Origin: an uncultured Aquimarina sp.
Lineage (GTDB): Bacteria > Bacteroidota > Bacteroidia > Flavobacteriales > Flavobacteriaceae
NCBI GenBank assembly: GCA_947500845.1
Contig: CANMTP010000013.1
Location: forward strand, 43,483 to 107,482
Length of the DNA: 64,000 nt
Direction of reading: 5' to 3'
The translations under genes were made by a program, and so were the position numbers. How positions within the stretch are numbered: the first letter of the stretch is position 1; the number at the start of each line of letters is the position of its first letter. Positions 24,821 to 34,105 of this stretch are shown one piece after another. The notes beneath the pieces are model-generated. The model had not been told where the DNA came from. It saw nothing but the letters and a program-made list of their open reading frames with translations, and did no database searches.

Positions 24821-26227
24821 TTATCTATTCTCTAGTTCAATAATTTTATTTTCAGCATTTTTATTTTTAGGGTTTAATTCTAAAGATTTTTTGTAATTGA
24901 TAAGTGCCTGATCATATTGTTTATTCAAAAGCAACGCTTCACCATAGCTGTCATAGGCATTAGACTCATTAGGAAACTCTGCAATCATAAGCTCAAATAT
25001 TTTGATAGCATCTTTAATTTCATTTCTTTGAATTAGTTTGTATCCAAGATGATTCAGCTCATTGGGATCCGAGAAGTTATAATGCTCAGAGAAATCTTTC
25101 TTTAGCCGTAAATAATAACGAATACCATCGTCAATATCATTGTAACTTTTTTCTCGAATGGTTAAATAAACAGATTTTTGTGGGATTTTATATGTGTCAT
25201 TATTTAAGATATTTTCAATAGCTTCTGTAATCTCACCAAGTTTAAAATTTTTGTTATTTGTAGTAAGTGTAATCGATAAATCAGTTTCTTTATTATGATA
25301 TATAAAAGCTTCAAAATTATAAGAAGAACCATGATGCGAATGAGTTAATAAAGTGTCACCCTTAAATGTACTGTGACCAAGAGAAGATTGGCTGTTTTCT
25401 ATCGCATTTTTAAATAATGTGTTTAACGATGTATTCGAAATAATCTTTTCAGCATGTAGTTTATTTAGGTATCTGTGTAAGTCTTCATTAGAAAGATGTA
25501 GCCAACCAGAGGTAATGCCTGAAGATAATGAATCATTGACCTTATTATTATTAAAAGCTTTTACAAAATTAGGATGTGTAGGTTTAGGATCAAATACTGC
25601 ATCTTTAAGTTGAAGTGGGCCTATAATATTTTGGATTACAAATTCTTCAAATGTTTGACCTGTTACTTTCTCGATAATTCTCTTTTGAAGGAAAACACTA
25701 TTATTATTATAATGATGCTTTGTTCCAGGTATAAAGTCAAGTTCTTCTAGATTTCTTAAATCTTTGAACACATCTGAGTTGTTTTTAACATTATCATAGT
25801 TAATTTGAGGTAAACCACTACTATATTGAAGCAAATGTTTAATTTTCACTTCTTTTGACCAGTTTGGTAAGTTGAAATCAAAAGTATCAAGGGTTTGTTC
25901 AATATCTAAACGCCCTGTTTCTACAAGCATCATTATAGAAATAGCATTAAATTCTTTTGCAATGGATCCAATATTGAATATAGAATTATGGGCTAATTTT
26001 TTTCTAAACGTTCCGTCATTATAACCAAATGATTTTTTGTAGATAATCGAATCATTATTAGATATTATTATGTTGCCATTAAAGATACCTCTATTATGAC
26101 AGGAATAAATTAGTGTATCTATTTTTGAAGAATGAAGGTTTTTTAATTGAGTCTTAATTTCTTCAGTTTTGCAGCCATACAATGTAAGAATTAAAATGCA
26201 GAGCAAGCTCATTTTTTGTAGAGTCAT
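24821..26227 (-). CDS. Serine hydrolase (class C beta-lactamase family) with C-terminal TPR, lipoprotein
   Basis: A 468-residue predicted lipoprotein (signal peptide ending LYGC). The penicillin-binding-like domain has the SxxK motif as SIAK in FNIGSIAKEFN, a YxN in HHYNNNSVF, and HHG in the third motif position. Residues from about 380 onward form tetratricopeptide-like helices (NAYDSYGEALLLNKQYDQALINYKKSLELNP). Family members are D-aminopeptidases, esterases or carboxypeptidases rather than true beta-lactamases. It is a paralogue of the divergent gene at 26422, sharing the same domain order. Confidence 0.8.
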   Translation of the reverse strand: MTLQKMSLLCILILTLYGCKTEEIKTQLKNLHSSKIDTLIYSCHNRGIFNGNIIISNNDSIIYKKSFGYNDGTFRKKLAHNSIFNIGSIAKEFNAISIMMLVETGRLDIEQTLDTFDFNLPNWSKEVKIKHLLQYSSGLPQINYDNVKNNSDVFKDLRNLEELDFIPGTKHHYNNNSVFLQKRIIEKVTGQTFEEFVIQNIIGPLQLKDAVFDPKPTHPNFVKAFNNNKVNDSLSSGITSGWLHLSNEDLHRYLNKLHAEKIISNTSLNTLFKNAIENSQSSLGHSTFKGDTLLTHSHHGSSYNFEAFIYHNKETDLSITLTTNNKNFKLGEITEAIENILNNDTYKIPQKSVYLTIREKSYNDIDDGIRYYLRLKKDFSEHYNFSDPNELNHLGYKLIQRNEIKDAIKIFELMIAEFPNESNAYDSYGEALLLNKQYDQALINYKKSLELNPKNKNAENKIIELENR

Positions 26228-26421
26228 GATTATTGATTTTGATTGATGATACTACATTAGACAACTTTCTTTAAGAACTGTTACAGCTTTTCTTTAAGTA
26301 ATTACACTTATAATTGCAGTATCTAGAGAATATGAGGTTCGATAGTGATTTAATACTTTTATCTCTTAGATCAATGAATAAAGCGTACATTAGACAAATA
26401 AATTCAATCAATTGAAAAACA

Positions 26422-27906
26422 ATGAATTCATATAAATTACTCACTTGGGCGTGTCTATTCTCAGTATGTTTATTTTCGTGTAAGACGAAAACTGAAGATA
26501 CTCTTACCATTACCTATGATGATCTAATACAAGAATTTAAAACTCTTGGAATTGCTACAGGTAATTTACTGGTGTATAAGAATGGGCAAATTGTACATCA
26601 AAGCTCGAATGGATTACGCAGTATTGATTCGGCAGAGAGTTTAGATTTACAATCCCAATTTCGTTTGGCTTCAGTAAGCAAACAGTTTACCGGCATGTCT
26701 ATTATGAAATTAAAAGAAGCTGAAAAGCTGGACTACGATCAGAAAGTGAATAGCATTCTTCCCGATTTTCCGTATGATAATATTACGATTAGGCATTTGC
26801 TTAATCATGTTTCAGGTCTAGAGGATTATGAGCGTATGGTACACGAACATTGGCAATCTCGAGACAGCACTGAAACCGAGACCATTGGTAATAATAAGAT
26901 TATGAAGCTGTTGTATCAACGTAATCCCAAACTGCGTTTTGAACCCGGTGACAAGTATGAATATAGTAATACTGGCTATCTGATATTAGCTTCAGTAGTA
27001 GAAAAGATATCGGGTCAGCATTTTAGAGAGTTTCTCAAAGAAAATATTTTTGATCCTGTGGGTATGAAAAATACTGTACTGTATTCGTATCAAATAGCAC
27101 CAGATCGTAATATGCCCAATCGTGTTTTTGGATATAACACTGCCCTTAATCAGGTTGATTTGGTCCCAGATGATTATCATTTGGTAAATGATGTGCGCGG
27201 TGATGGCGGTATCTACTCTACATTAGAGGATCTTTATAAATGGAACCTGGCGCTGGCCAATCATACGATCATTGCGAAAGAGTATCTAGACGAAGCCTTT
27301 ACCTCAGGGGTGTTGAATAATGGCGAAAAAACAGATTATGGTTTTGGTTGGCAATTAAGTAAAGACCCCGGCAAAGAGGAAGTATTTCACTCTGGGTCAT
27401 GGGTAGGTTTTAGAACCTTTTTATTAAACGATCTAAAAACCAAAAGCGGTTTGGTACTGCTTACCAATAATAACAACGATAACTTCTTTGATATCCTAAA
27501 CGGAACCGCTAATATTCTTAACAATAAACCTGTTGAGCTACCAAAACGTGCATTACACAAAGAAATGGCTCAAAAGATCATGGCCGAAAATATTGAAAGT
27601 GGTATAAACTACTATCACGCTAAGAAATTAGATACGGTCACTTACCAAATTTCTGAAAAGGCTATAAACGCTTTAGGCTATCAATTCCTTGGTAATGATC
27701 ATTTCGCTGAGGCGTTGAAGATATTTAAACTGAATATAGAGGAATATCCAAATTCAGCGAATACTTATGATAGTTATGCCGATGCGTTGCTAATAAAAGG
27801 AGATTCGCTTAAGGCTTTAGATAATTTCAAAAAATGTTATCAAATGGATACTACCCTTACTTATGCTAAGGACAAAGCCAAAAAGCTAGAAGCGTTACTA
27901 AAGTAA
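26422..27906 (+). CDS. Serine hydrolase (class C beta-lactamase family) with C-terminal TPR, lipoprotein
   Basis: A 494-residue predicted lipoprotein (signal peptide ending LFSC). The catalytic domain shows SVSK in RLASVSKQFTG, YSN in YEYSNTGYLILA and HSG in VFHSGSWVG, all three class C motifs. The C-terminal 120 residues hold TPR-like repeats ending ALDNFKKCYQMD. Divergent from its paralogue at 24821. A 12-base direct repeat TACATTAGACAA occurs at 26253 and 26386 in the spacer; the second copy contains a -7-like TACATTAG 28 bases before the ATG. Substrate unknown. Confidence 0.82.
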   Translation: MNSYKLLTWACLFSVCLFSCKTKTEDTLTITYDDLIQEFKTLGIATGNLLVYKNGQIVHQSSNGLRSIDSAESLDLQSQFRLASVSKQFTGMSIMKLKEAEKLDYDQKVNSILPDFPYDNITIRHLLNHVSGLEDYERMVHEHWQSRDSTETETIGNNKIMKLLYQRNPKLRFEPGDKYEYSNTGYLILASVVEKISGQHFREFLKENIFDPVGMKNTVLYSYQIAPDRNMPNRVFGYNTALNQVDLVPDDYHLVNDVRGDGGIYSTLEDLYKWNLALANHTIIAKEYLDEAFTSGVLNNGEKTDYGFGWQLSKDPGKEEVFHSGSWVGFRTFLLNDLKTKSGLVLLTNNNNDNFFDILNGTANILNNKPVELPKRALHKEMAQKIMAENIESGINYYHAKKLDTVTYQISEKAINALGYQFLGNDHFAEALKIFKLNIEEYPNSANTYDSYADALLIKGDSLKALDNFKKCYQMDTTLTYAKDKAKKLEALLK

Positions 27907-28007
27907 GTGGTATACAATTTAATCTGAAGGATATTTAAATAGTACTTGCATGGATCACAGCTCCGCTATATCGGAAAATTTTTTCTTGATATTTGTATGT
28001 GATCTAT

Positions 28008-28484
28008 TTACAGTCGCCTTTTAAAGATATATCGGGTTATAAATATTCCTTGTTCATCGGTTTCGCCAGCATCACTTTCTACAGCGCTTGTAACAAATAT
28101 TAAATCCCAGCCATTGGCCAACATTGATGTTAGCTTTGATGATATCACCGCATCGTTGGCGGCAATATTTTGAAAGCGTATCCCTGCTACATTATAGAAA
28201 TTAAGTAATTTGGTTTCTTCAAAGTCTTTGACACGAATATCTTTTCGCTTTGATTTATTTCGAGTATTATCTTCTTCAGTTTGATCTGATGAGAATTCTC
28301 TATAATCTCTTTCCACATTCGCTGAAATAAGTCGAGAACGACCTAAACCCATAGGAACTATAGACTCTACACTGGTTATTACTTTAACCTCAAATTTTGG
28401 CTTCGTATTTTGGGCTTCGCTTTGTGCTATTACACTAAAAATTGCGGCAAAGGCGAATATGCCAGCTAAAATTGATTTTTTCAT
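28008..28484 (-). CDS. Secreted hypothetical protein, 158 residues
   Basis: Starting at the ATG at 28484, the protein has a clear signal peptide (MKKSILAGIFAFAAIFSVIA) and a mature domain with no family I recognise. The end (LANGWDLIFVTSAVESD, then IFITRYIFKRRL) resembles DUF4177-like proteins that end in a strand reporting a hydrophilic alpha/beta fold; that is tentative. It follows the SYLF gene by about 20 bases and is probably co-transcribed. Confidence 0.6.
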   Translation of the reverse strand: MKKSILAGIFAFAAIFSVIAQSEAQNTKPKFEVKVITSVESIVPMGLGRSRLISANVERDYREFSSDQTEEDNTRNKSKRKDIRVKDFEETKLLNFYNVAGIRFQNIAANDAVISSKLTSMLANGWDLIFVTSAVESDAGETDEQGIFITRYIFKRRL

Positions 28485-28505
28485 TAGTCTTTGAGTATTC
28501 ATGGA

Positions 28506-29057
28506 TTACTTTTTTGGTGTATACTTGAAATGTTGGCCACCAATAGAAGCCTCAACCATTACCCCTCCTTTGGTTGATGTAAATACAGCCACGCCTTCCT
28601 GATAGGCAACATCGACTGAAGCTCCTTCTTTTAAGACCACAGCCGAGGCTTGAGCGTCGAACTTTAATTTTCCGTTGGTGAAACGTTCAAAAAACTCCTG
28701 ATTTTCAAAAAAGATCACCTCACTGTATTGCTGTCCTCCAAATTGCAAACCAAATGATGCTTGTTTCAATTTTGCAGTCCCTACAACCTTCTTATTTTTA
28801 TACACAACACCATTGCCAATTGCACCACCTATGGTTATTGCAGCTTTGGTTACTTTGGGAAATACGGCGTATCCATAGGATTGATCCCGATAAGACTTCA
28901 GTTTAGGTGTTTTTTTTATCATTGCTTGTAGTGCTTCTTTTGCCGCGTTTTCTAGTTCAGGATTCCATCCTCCTATTTGAGCATTTATTGTTGAAGGCAA
29001 TACAAAACTTAATAGTACTATTGCGATTTTTAAATCTTTAAATTTTAATGTATTCAT
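28506..29057 (-). CDS. SYLF-domain (YSC84/DUF500) secreted lipid-binding protein
   Basis: A 183-residue protein with a signal peptide ending INAQ. The SYLF domain covers most of the mature part: GYAVFPKVTKAAITIGGAIGNGVVYK, ASFGLQFGGQQYSEVIFF and DVAYQEGVAVFTSTKGGVMVEASIGGQ. In eukaryotes the domain binds phosphoinositides; bacterial members are secreted envelope proteins of unsettled role. It is expressed from the dyad promoter at 29114-29156, another envelope or lipid item in the regulon besides MlaEFD. Confidence 0.85.
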   Translation of the reverse strand: MNTLKFKDLKIAIVLLSFVLPSTINAQIGGWNPELENAAKEALQAMIKKTPKLKSYRDQSYGYAVFPKVTKAAITIGGAIGNGVVYKNKKVVGTAKLKQASFGLQFGGQQYSEVIFFENQEFFERFTNGKLKFDAQASAVVLKEGASVDVAYQEGVAVFTSTKGGVMVEASIGGQHFKYTPKK

Positions 29058-29113
29058 GACATCTGATTTTTAAGGTTGAAATTAACTCTCGCTATAATGT
29101 TTTTGAGCTAGAA

Positions 29114-29156
29114 CTAAAATAGGCTACCCTAATTAGCAATACTATGATTATGGTCA
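29114..29156 (-). promoter_or_regulatory. FNR/CRP-type promoter of the SYLF gene
   Basis: Dyad TGATTATGGTCA at 29145-29156; leftward, 23 bases then -7 element TATTTTAG (29121 down to 29114). Confidence 0.75.
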
Positions 29157-29218
29157 TGTTGTTAGCATAAGAACTGGCATAACTTGATTTCTTTAGCCAG
29201 AGAAAGTCATTCTTGACC

Positions 29219-29261
29219 TGATCAAAATCATTTTTTTTGTGGAGATGGTTAACTAATTTAT
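29219..29261 (+). promoter_or_regulatory. FNR/CRP-type promoter of the flavodoxin operon
   Basis: Dyad TGATCAAAATCA at 29219-29230, 23 bases, then TAATTTAT at 29254-29261, a weaker -7 match. A better -7 word, TATGTTTT, lies six bases further on at 29260. The start codon is at 29297. Confidence 0.6.
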
Positions 29262-29296
29262 GTTTTTAACACGCTACTCATAAAAACACAATAATA

Positions 29297-29833
29297 ATGA
29301 AAACACTTATCGTCTATTTTTCGTTCACGGGGAATAATGAATTATTAGCCAATGCCATGGGCAGGGATCTGGAGGCAGATGTATTGCAGATTACAGAACC
29401 TAAAAAACGTGGGATGTTCAGGATCATGATGGATATGCTGTTTAATCGTTTTCCAAAGATTGATACTCTCAAGATCTCCTGGAAAAAGTATGATCATATT
29501 GTTTTGATGGCTCCGATCTGGAACTACCTGATTGCCCACCCTATGAAATCTTTCATCAAAAACAATAAGGAATCTCTAAAAAGCTATTCGTTCTTCACAC
29601 TTTGTTCTGGGCGAGATACACAAAAGGAAAAGATTGCAAAGCAGCTAAAAAAGTTAGCGAGGTTTGAACCACAAGCAATTATAGAATTTGAGATCTTGAA
29701 ACTGCCTACGTACAAAGAGCAAAAAGATTCAATGTATAGGGTTACTCAGGATGATTTAAACACTTTTAGGCAAGAGGAAGTATACCAAAAGCTTCTAAAA
29801 TCTCATTCGGCCAAAGAAGAACTGTTACAATAA
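29297..29833 (+). CDS. Flavodoxin
   Basis: A 178-residue flavodoxin-fold protein. The phosphate-binding loop FSFTGNNELLA follows the first strand (TLIVYF) and matches the SxTGN-type FMN loop; the second FMN loop region is MAPIWNYLIAHPMKSF. It is likely an FMN electron carrier or flavodoxin-like oxidoreductase. It opens a four-gene rightward operon with DUF302 and two conserved proteins. Confidence 0.85.
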   Translation: MKTLIVYFSFTGNNELLANAMGRDLEADVLQITEPKKRGMFRIMMDMLFNRFPKIDTLKISWKKYDHIVLMAPIWNYLIAHPMKSFIKNNKESLKSYSFFTLCSGRDTQKEKIAKQLKKLARFEPQAIIEFEILKLPTYKEQKDSMYRVTQDDLNTFRQEEVYQKLLKSHSAKEELLQ

Positions 29834-29849
29834 TATAACTTATCGAACC

Positions 29850-30245
29850 ATGGACTATTATTTTATTAACATATTAAAAGGAGTTGCATTTAATGAAGCT
29901 GTAGAAAGAGTAATTCATGAGCTTAAAAATGAAGGTTTTGGGGTGTTAACAGAGATAGATATGAAAGCTACATTAAAAAGAAAATTAGATGTAGATTTTT
30001 ATAATTATAAGATTCTTGGAGCCTGTAATCCGTCATTTGCATATAAAGCTTTGCAAGCCGAAGACAAAATCGGAACGATGTTACCTTGTAATGTAATTAT
30101 TCAGGAAAAAGAAAAAGGCAATGTTGAGATATCTGCTGTTGATCCTGCAGCCTCTATGATGGCTGTTGGTAACGAAGAATTAACTATCGTTGCGGAAGAA
30201 GTAAGAGATAAATTAAAGAAAGTCGTTGCGAGTTTAACCTCATGA
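29850..30245 (+). CDS. DUF302 protein
   Basis: A 131-residue protein covering one DUF302 domain: FNEAVERVIHELKNEGFGVLTEIDMKATLK, then ILGACNPSFAYKALQAEDKIGTMLPCNVIIQE. The family is widespread and often lies beside redox and heavy-metal genes; its function is not established. The segment with ACNP and LPC carries two cysteines conserved in many relatives. It sits 16 bases after the flavodoxin gene. Confidence 0.82.
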   Translation: MDYYFINILKGVAFNEAVERVIHELKNEGFGVLTEIDMKATLKRKLDVDFYNYKILGACNPSFAYKALQAEDKIGTMLPCNVIIQEKEKGNVEISAVDPAASMMAVGNEELTIVAEEVRDKLKKVVASLTS

Positions 30246-30272
30246 ATTCTATAATTTGAAAAACGAAATGAT

Positions 30273-30776
30273 ATGAAAACCGCACCTGAAATACTAAAGG
30301 AAGAATGTTGTCCTTTATTCAATGCAGAAAAATGGGATGAAAAAACATTGGTTTGGGATGAAAAACCATTTATTAAGGCATCAGTTCCTGCGATATTTCA
30401 TATTCCTTTTCGCAAAATGTTGGGTAAAAAGATCACAAAACTTATGCAATTGGCAGAATACCAAAATAGTTTAGAAAAAGATAAAACCGATACTTTGTTG
30501 CTATTTAACGATCCGCATCCTTTTAGGTCAGATATGTATCTTTCTGTAAAGGGAAAAGTTCCAAAAGCCAATAATGTACATCTGTCTGGAGAGTTTATCA
30601 CCAAAGTTTTTGATGGTCCATACCGTGCCATTCCCATATTTATAAAAGAAATGGATCACCAACTTCAAATTCAGCAGAAAAAGGCAAAAAAGTATTATGT
30701 GCATTATGCGTATTGCCCCAAATGTGCTGAAGAAAAAGGTTATAATTATATGATATTGTTTGCAGAGTTGAGTTAA
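30273..30776 (+). CDS. Conserved hypothetical protein with C-terminal CxxC
   Basis: A 167-residue soluble protein that I cannot name. A CC pair sits near residue 12 (KEECCPLF), and a CPKC near the C-terminus (YAYCPKCAEEKGYNY) could bind metal or undergo thiol chemistry. The middle is of mixed alpha/beta composition (TLLLFNDPHPF, DMYLSVKGKVP). Similar size and ending occur in GyrI-like small-molecule-binding proteins, but I would not assign it. Third gene of the flavodoxin operon. Confidence 0.55.
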   Translation: MKTAPEILKEECCPLFNAEKWDEKTLVWDEKPFIKASVPAIFHIPFRKMLGKKITKLMQLAEYQNSLEKDKTDTLLLFNDPHPFRSDMYLSVKGKVPKANNVHLSGEFITKVFDGPYRAIPIFIKEMDHQLQIQQKKAKKYYVHYAYCPKCAEEKGYNYMILFAELS

Positions 30777-30797
30777 TCACTAATTAGAGAAGAAATT

Positions 30798-31472
30798 ATG
30801 GGGTATTATATAGATTTAGAGCAAATCAGTATCGAGGATTATGGGAATATTTTAAAATCAACCCATCTGATCCCTAGCTGGAAGATTTTAAAAGAAAACA
30901 TGGACATAAATCTTGAAACAATAAAAAAACATGGGATTCATAACCTCAGGCAGTTACAAGAAACGCTTAAACAAAAAGATCAGGTTCAGGAATTTTCAAA
31001 ACAAAGTGGTCTGCCCGAACAGTACCTTACAGTATTGCGAAGAATGATTAATGGCTATCAATCAAAATCCAATAGGATTAAGGATTTCCCTGAAACTTCA
31101 GAAGACATAATATTAACACTAGAAAAAATTGGAATTAAAAATACACGTCATTTGTATGATAAAATAATAACTCCAAATGACAGAGCGCTACTTTCCAAAC
31201 AAACGGGAATTGGGGATAAAGAGATTTTAAGACTTACTAAATTGACAGATCTTTGTAGAATTCGATGGGTAAATCACACCTTTGCTTATGTTTTATATGA
31301 AGCGGGATATGATACTGCAGAGAAAGTGGCAAACGCTAATCCCGAACTTCTATACGACACGATAAAACAATTGAATGCAGAAAGAAACTTTTACTCGGCT
31401 CATATTGGATTAAATGATATGAAAATGCTTGTGGAGTCAGCAAGTATGATATCCCTTGATATAAAATATTAA
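30798..31472 (+). CDS. DUF4332 protein (helix-hairpin-helix type)
   Basis: A 224-residue all-helical protein with repeated helix-hairpin-helix-like units: LRQLQETLKQKDQVQEFSKQSGLPEQYLTVLRRMI, then LEKIGIKNTRHLYDKIITPNDRALLSKQTGI, and YEAGYDTAEKVANANPELLYD. That pattern (GI.....L...........A..TGI) is the hallmark of DUF4332 and suggests nucleic-acid contact, though the role is unknown. Last gene of the flavodoxin operon, ending against the leftward lipoprotein gene. Confidence 0.75.
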   Translation: MGYYIDLEQISIEDYGNILKSTHLIPSWKILKENMDINLETIKKHGIHNLRQLQETLKQKDQVQEFSKQSGLPEQYLTVLRRMINGYQSKSNRIKDFPETSEDIILTLEKIGIKNTRHLYDKIITPNDRALLSKQTGIGDKEILRLTKLTDLCRIRWVNHTFAYVLYEAGYDTAEKVANANPELLYDTIKQLNAERNFYSAHIGLNDMKMLVESASMISLDIKY

Positions 31473-31487
31473 TGAGTTATTTTCCTG

Positions 31488-31985
31488 TTATTGCAAACTA
31501 TCTCTACTTCGAGTAGTTCTACTTCTCGTACTCCTACTATTGTCTCTGCTTCCTTCGGTGGCCCTACTTCTCGTACTTCTACTTCTAGAAGTATTATTTC
31601 TATCGTATCTACTTCTGCTATCATATCTGCTGCGGCTATTATATCGATTGGTGCTATGATAACTGCGTATGTTATCCCCGCGATAATTACGAATACGAAC
31701 ATATCTGGACCTCCTTAAATTGATATCATTAAAACGAGGAGGTAAAACCATTACTGTAAGCCATACTCCATTGTCGAAATATGTATAATTTCTTAGATGG
31801 ATATCATAATAAATCTGATACTCCGGAAAATAGATATATCGTACTACCTCGACTCTATTAGGATAAAACCATACCGGAGGAGGTGCATCGGGTCTAGAAG
31901 AAATCACTACGGGACCACAACTTCCTATGAGTAATATACCCATAGGAATAATTAATAGTTTAAGGATTATGAATCTTTTCATCAA
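31488..31985 (-). CDS. Lipoprotein with Arg/Ser-rich C-terminal tail
   Basis: A 165-residue protein with a lipoprotein signal peptide ending LIGSC. Residues 25-100 form a compact domain rich in Tyr and Phe (YIYFPEYQIYYDIHLRNYTYF). From about residue 108 the chain becomes low-complexity Ser-Arg repeats (SRSRYDSRSRYD, RSRSTRSRATEG), strongly basic and probably unstructured. Its start overlaps the peroxiredoxin stop by four bases, so it is the last gene of the WG-repeat/SDR/peroxiredoxin operon. Function unknown. Confidence 0.7.
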   Translation of the reverse strand: MMKRFIILKLLIIPMGILLIGSCGPVVISSRPDAPPPVWFYPNRVEVVRYIYFPEYQIYYDIHLRNYTYFDNGVWLTVMVLPPRFNDINLRRSRYVRIRNYRGDNIRSYHSTNRYNSRSRYDSRSRYDRNNTSRSRSTRSRATEGSRDNSRSTRSRTTRSRDSLQ

Positions 31986-32647
31986 TTCAAATTTAACTCC
32001 TTTCTTGCCAGATAAAAATCTACTTTTTCACAAGAGGTATCCTGTATTCTATCTTCCATTTCTTCAAGGGTTTTTGGTGGTGGCACGATCACTTTATCTC
32101 CTTTTTTCCAGTTTAATGGCAAGGCAACTTTATGCTTGTCTGATACCTGAAGTCCTTCTAGCACTCTCAAAATCTCATTCATATTACGTCCAACGTTAAG
32201 AGGGTAGTACATAATAAGACGGATTTTGAGATAGGGATCGATAAAGAATACGGCTCTTACAGCTGCTGTTTCACTCTCGTTGGGTTGCAGCATACCATAT
32301 AATTTGGCAACCTTCATATCCAGATCGGCGATGATCGGAAAGTCAAGGTAGACTCCTGTTTTTTCACGTACATTGTTTACCCAGGCTAAATGAGAATGAA
32401 TACTATCAATACTTAATCCTATTAACTTCGTGTTAAGTGCTTCAAAATCTTGTTTTCTCTCTGCAAAACCACTAAGCTCTGTGGTGCACACCGGAGTAAA
32501 ATCAGCAGGGTGAGAGAATAATACGATCCATTTCCCTTCAGCAAACTCAGAGAATTTCATTTTGCCTTGTGTAGTTAACGCTTCAAAATCTGGTGCATCA
32601 TCACCAATTCTGGGCATTGTGTTTATTTCTATTTCTTTAGGTTCCAT
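31982..32647 (-). CDS. 1-Cys-type peroxiredoxin (Prx6 family)
   Basis: A 221-residue peroxidase that reduces hydrogen and alkyl peroxides. The peroxidatic cysteine is Cys54 in HPADFTPVCTTE, with the catalytic Thr and the later Arg of the active site in place, and the long C-terminal extension typical of Prx6 and archaeal enzymes (LPLNWKKGDKVIVPPP). An additional cysteine, DTSCEKVDF, near residue 206 could resolve the sulfenic acid as in archaeal homologues. It lies between an SDR gene and a lipoprotein gene in one operon. Confidence 0.93.
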   Translation of the reverse strand: MEPKEIEINTMPRIGDDAPDFEALTTQGKMKFSEFAEGKWIVLFSHPADFTPVCTTELSGFAERKQDFEALNTKLIGLSIDSIHSHLAWVNNVREKTGVYLDFPIIADLDMKVAKLYGMLQPNESETAAVRAVFFIDPYLKIRLIMYYPLNVGRNMNEILRVLEGLQVSDKHKVALPLNWKKGDKVIVPPPKTLEEMEDRIQDTSCEKVDFYLARKELNLN

Positions 32648-32674
32648 AATTTTTAGTTTTATTTTTTTAACATA

Positions 32675-33436
32675 TTAAGCTATAATTATTCCTCCATCGA
32701 TTACCTGTGTTGTTCCTGTGATATATTTACTTTCATCAGATGCTAGAAATAATACCAGTTCTGCAATTTCTTTTGGATCTGCATATCGCACAAAGGGAAT
32801 TATAGTTTCAAATCCCTTTTGAGCTTCTTTTGGATTATCAGGAGAAATATCTTTTTCAATAGATCGCATCATACGAGTATGAACAGGTCCGGGATGTACA
32901 GAATTCACTCTAATACTACGGTCAGCAAACTCAAGAGCTGCAGTACGCATGATTCCTACTTCACCATGTTTGCTGGCTACATAAGGACCCAAACCTTTAA
33001 AGCCTTTGAGGCCTGCTACAGATGAGGTAATGATAACACTGCCCCCATCAGTCATTTTTGGAATTACATGTTGGAATCCCAGCCAAACTCCTTTCAAGTT
33101 TACTGCCATGATCCTGTCAAAAATATCTTCGGGATACTCCAAAATTGGAGTAACTGTACCCTCAATTCCTGCATTATTAAAGAAGATATCAATTTTACCA
33201 AAGGCAGACAAGGTTTGTGATACATAGTCTTTTGTGTCATGTGATTTAGAAACATCTGAGACACAATAGGATGCATCAGCAGTATTGAATTCTTGAATCG
33301 TAGCTTTTAATTCACTTTCTGCAATATCTACTAGCATTACTTTTGCTCCATGATCCAAAAATAATTTGGCAGTCGCTTTTCCTATCCCTTGACCACCACC
33401 AGTTATAACAGCAACCTTATCTTTTAACCTGTTCAT
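32675..33436 (-). CDS. SDR-family oxidoreductase
   Basis: A 253-residue classical short-chain dehydrogenase. TGGGQGIGKA near residue 12 is the cofactor loop, NNAG follows near residue 88, and SYxxxK appears as VIITSSVAGLKG then YVASKHG with the catalytic Tyr and Lys. The DIAESE region after strand 2 has an aspartate, which favours NAD(H). The substrate is not recognisable. Between the WG-repeat and peroxiredoxin genes in a dyad-controlled operon. Confidence 0.88.
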   Translation of the reverse strand: MNRLKDKVAVITGGGQGIGKATAKLFLDHGAKVMLVDIAESELKATIQEFNTADASYCVSDVSKSHDTKDYVSQTLSAFGKIDIFFNNAGIEGTVTPILEYPEDIFDRIMAVNLKGVWLGFQHVIPKMTDGGSVIITSSVAGLKGFKGLGPYVASKHGEVGIMRTAALEFADRSIRVNSVHPGPVHTRMMRSIEKDISPDNPKEAQKGFETIIPFVRYADPKEIAELVLFLASDESKYITGTTQVIDGGIIIA

Positions 33437-33454
33437 TTTTTTAAATTTTTAAGA

Positions 33455-34078
33455 TTAATTAGAAGAATTCAATGTATATAGTTGCCATCCACTATCTTTA
33501 GATTTAGACGCGACTAAGTTCGGAGATAAAAAATAAGATTGTATCATTGGTGGTTTTCTAAGTCTGTCTTTCTTATAAACCAAATGAACAGGACCTATTA
33601 AAAAGATTTTTTGAGCCCCCAAATGATCAATAACTATTTCGTCATAACTATAAGACACTACTTTTTTATCCAAAAGATCGTTTCTTCCTAATTCTTCTTT
33701 AGAAACTTTAAGAACGATAGCGTGCCCATTATCAAAATTGGTAGCGTTTAGATATTCTGGTTTAATTACAATTTCTCCAGTGATATCGATATAACCAAAG
33801 TAAACAATACCGTTAATTTTTTGTGTAATCAAACATCTGCCATCGCTGAAATAGGGATAGCTAGTAGTTTTGTTCTTTGTTTTGGATTTCACCAAATCTT
33901 CTCGGTAGTCGATTACAATATCCCCTTTAGTATTGATAAATGCCCATTTATCCCCTTTTCTGACTGCTGCCAATTCTTCATGAAAAGGAGTTACCTCATC
34001 TATGTTTTTTAAGATTTGTGATGCCCCTACAAAAGGAAAAATAATCAAACATATTAATAAAATGCGTATACTTTTCAT
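33455..34078 (-). CDS. Secreted WG-repeat protein
   Basis: A 207-residue protein with a signal peptide (ILLICLIIFPFVGA) and WG-type beta repeats: EELAAVRKGDKWAFINTKGDIVID, then GRCLITQKINGIVYFGYIDITGEIVIKPEYLNATNFDNGHAIV. WG repeats are common in Bacteroidota and probably bind other proteins or cell-surface components. First gene of the leftward operon that ends at 31488. Confidence 0.8.
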   Translation of the reverse strand: MKSIRILLICLIIFPFVGASQILKNIDEVTPFHEELAAVRKGDKWAFINTKGDIVIDYREDLVKSKTKNKTTSYPYFSDGRCLITQKINGIVYFGYIDITGEIVIKPEYLNATNFDNGHAIVLKVSKEELGRNDLLDKKVVSYSYDEIVIDHLGAQKIFLIGPVHLVYKKDRLRKPPMIQSYFLSPNLVASKSKDSGWQLYTLNSSN

Positions 34079-34105
34079 TACAGTGTGTTTTAAGAATTAT
34101 CGTCT

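Noticed and set aside
31491..31718. A 75-codon plus-strand frame rich in Ser and Thr
   Set aside because: It is the antisense reading of the Arg/Ser repeat tail of the 31488 lipoprotein, a low-complexity shadow.
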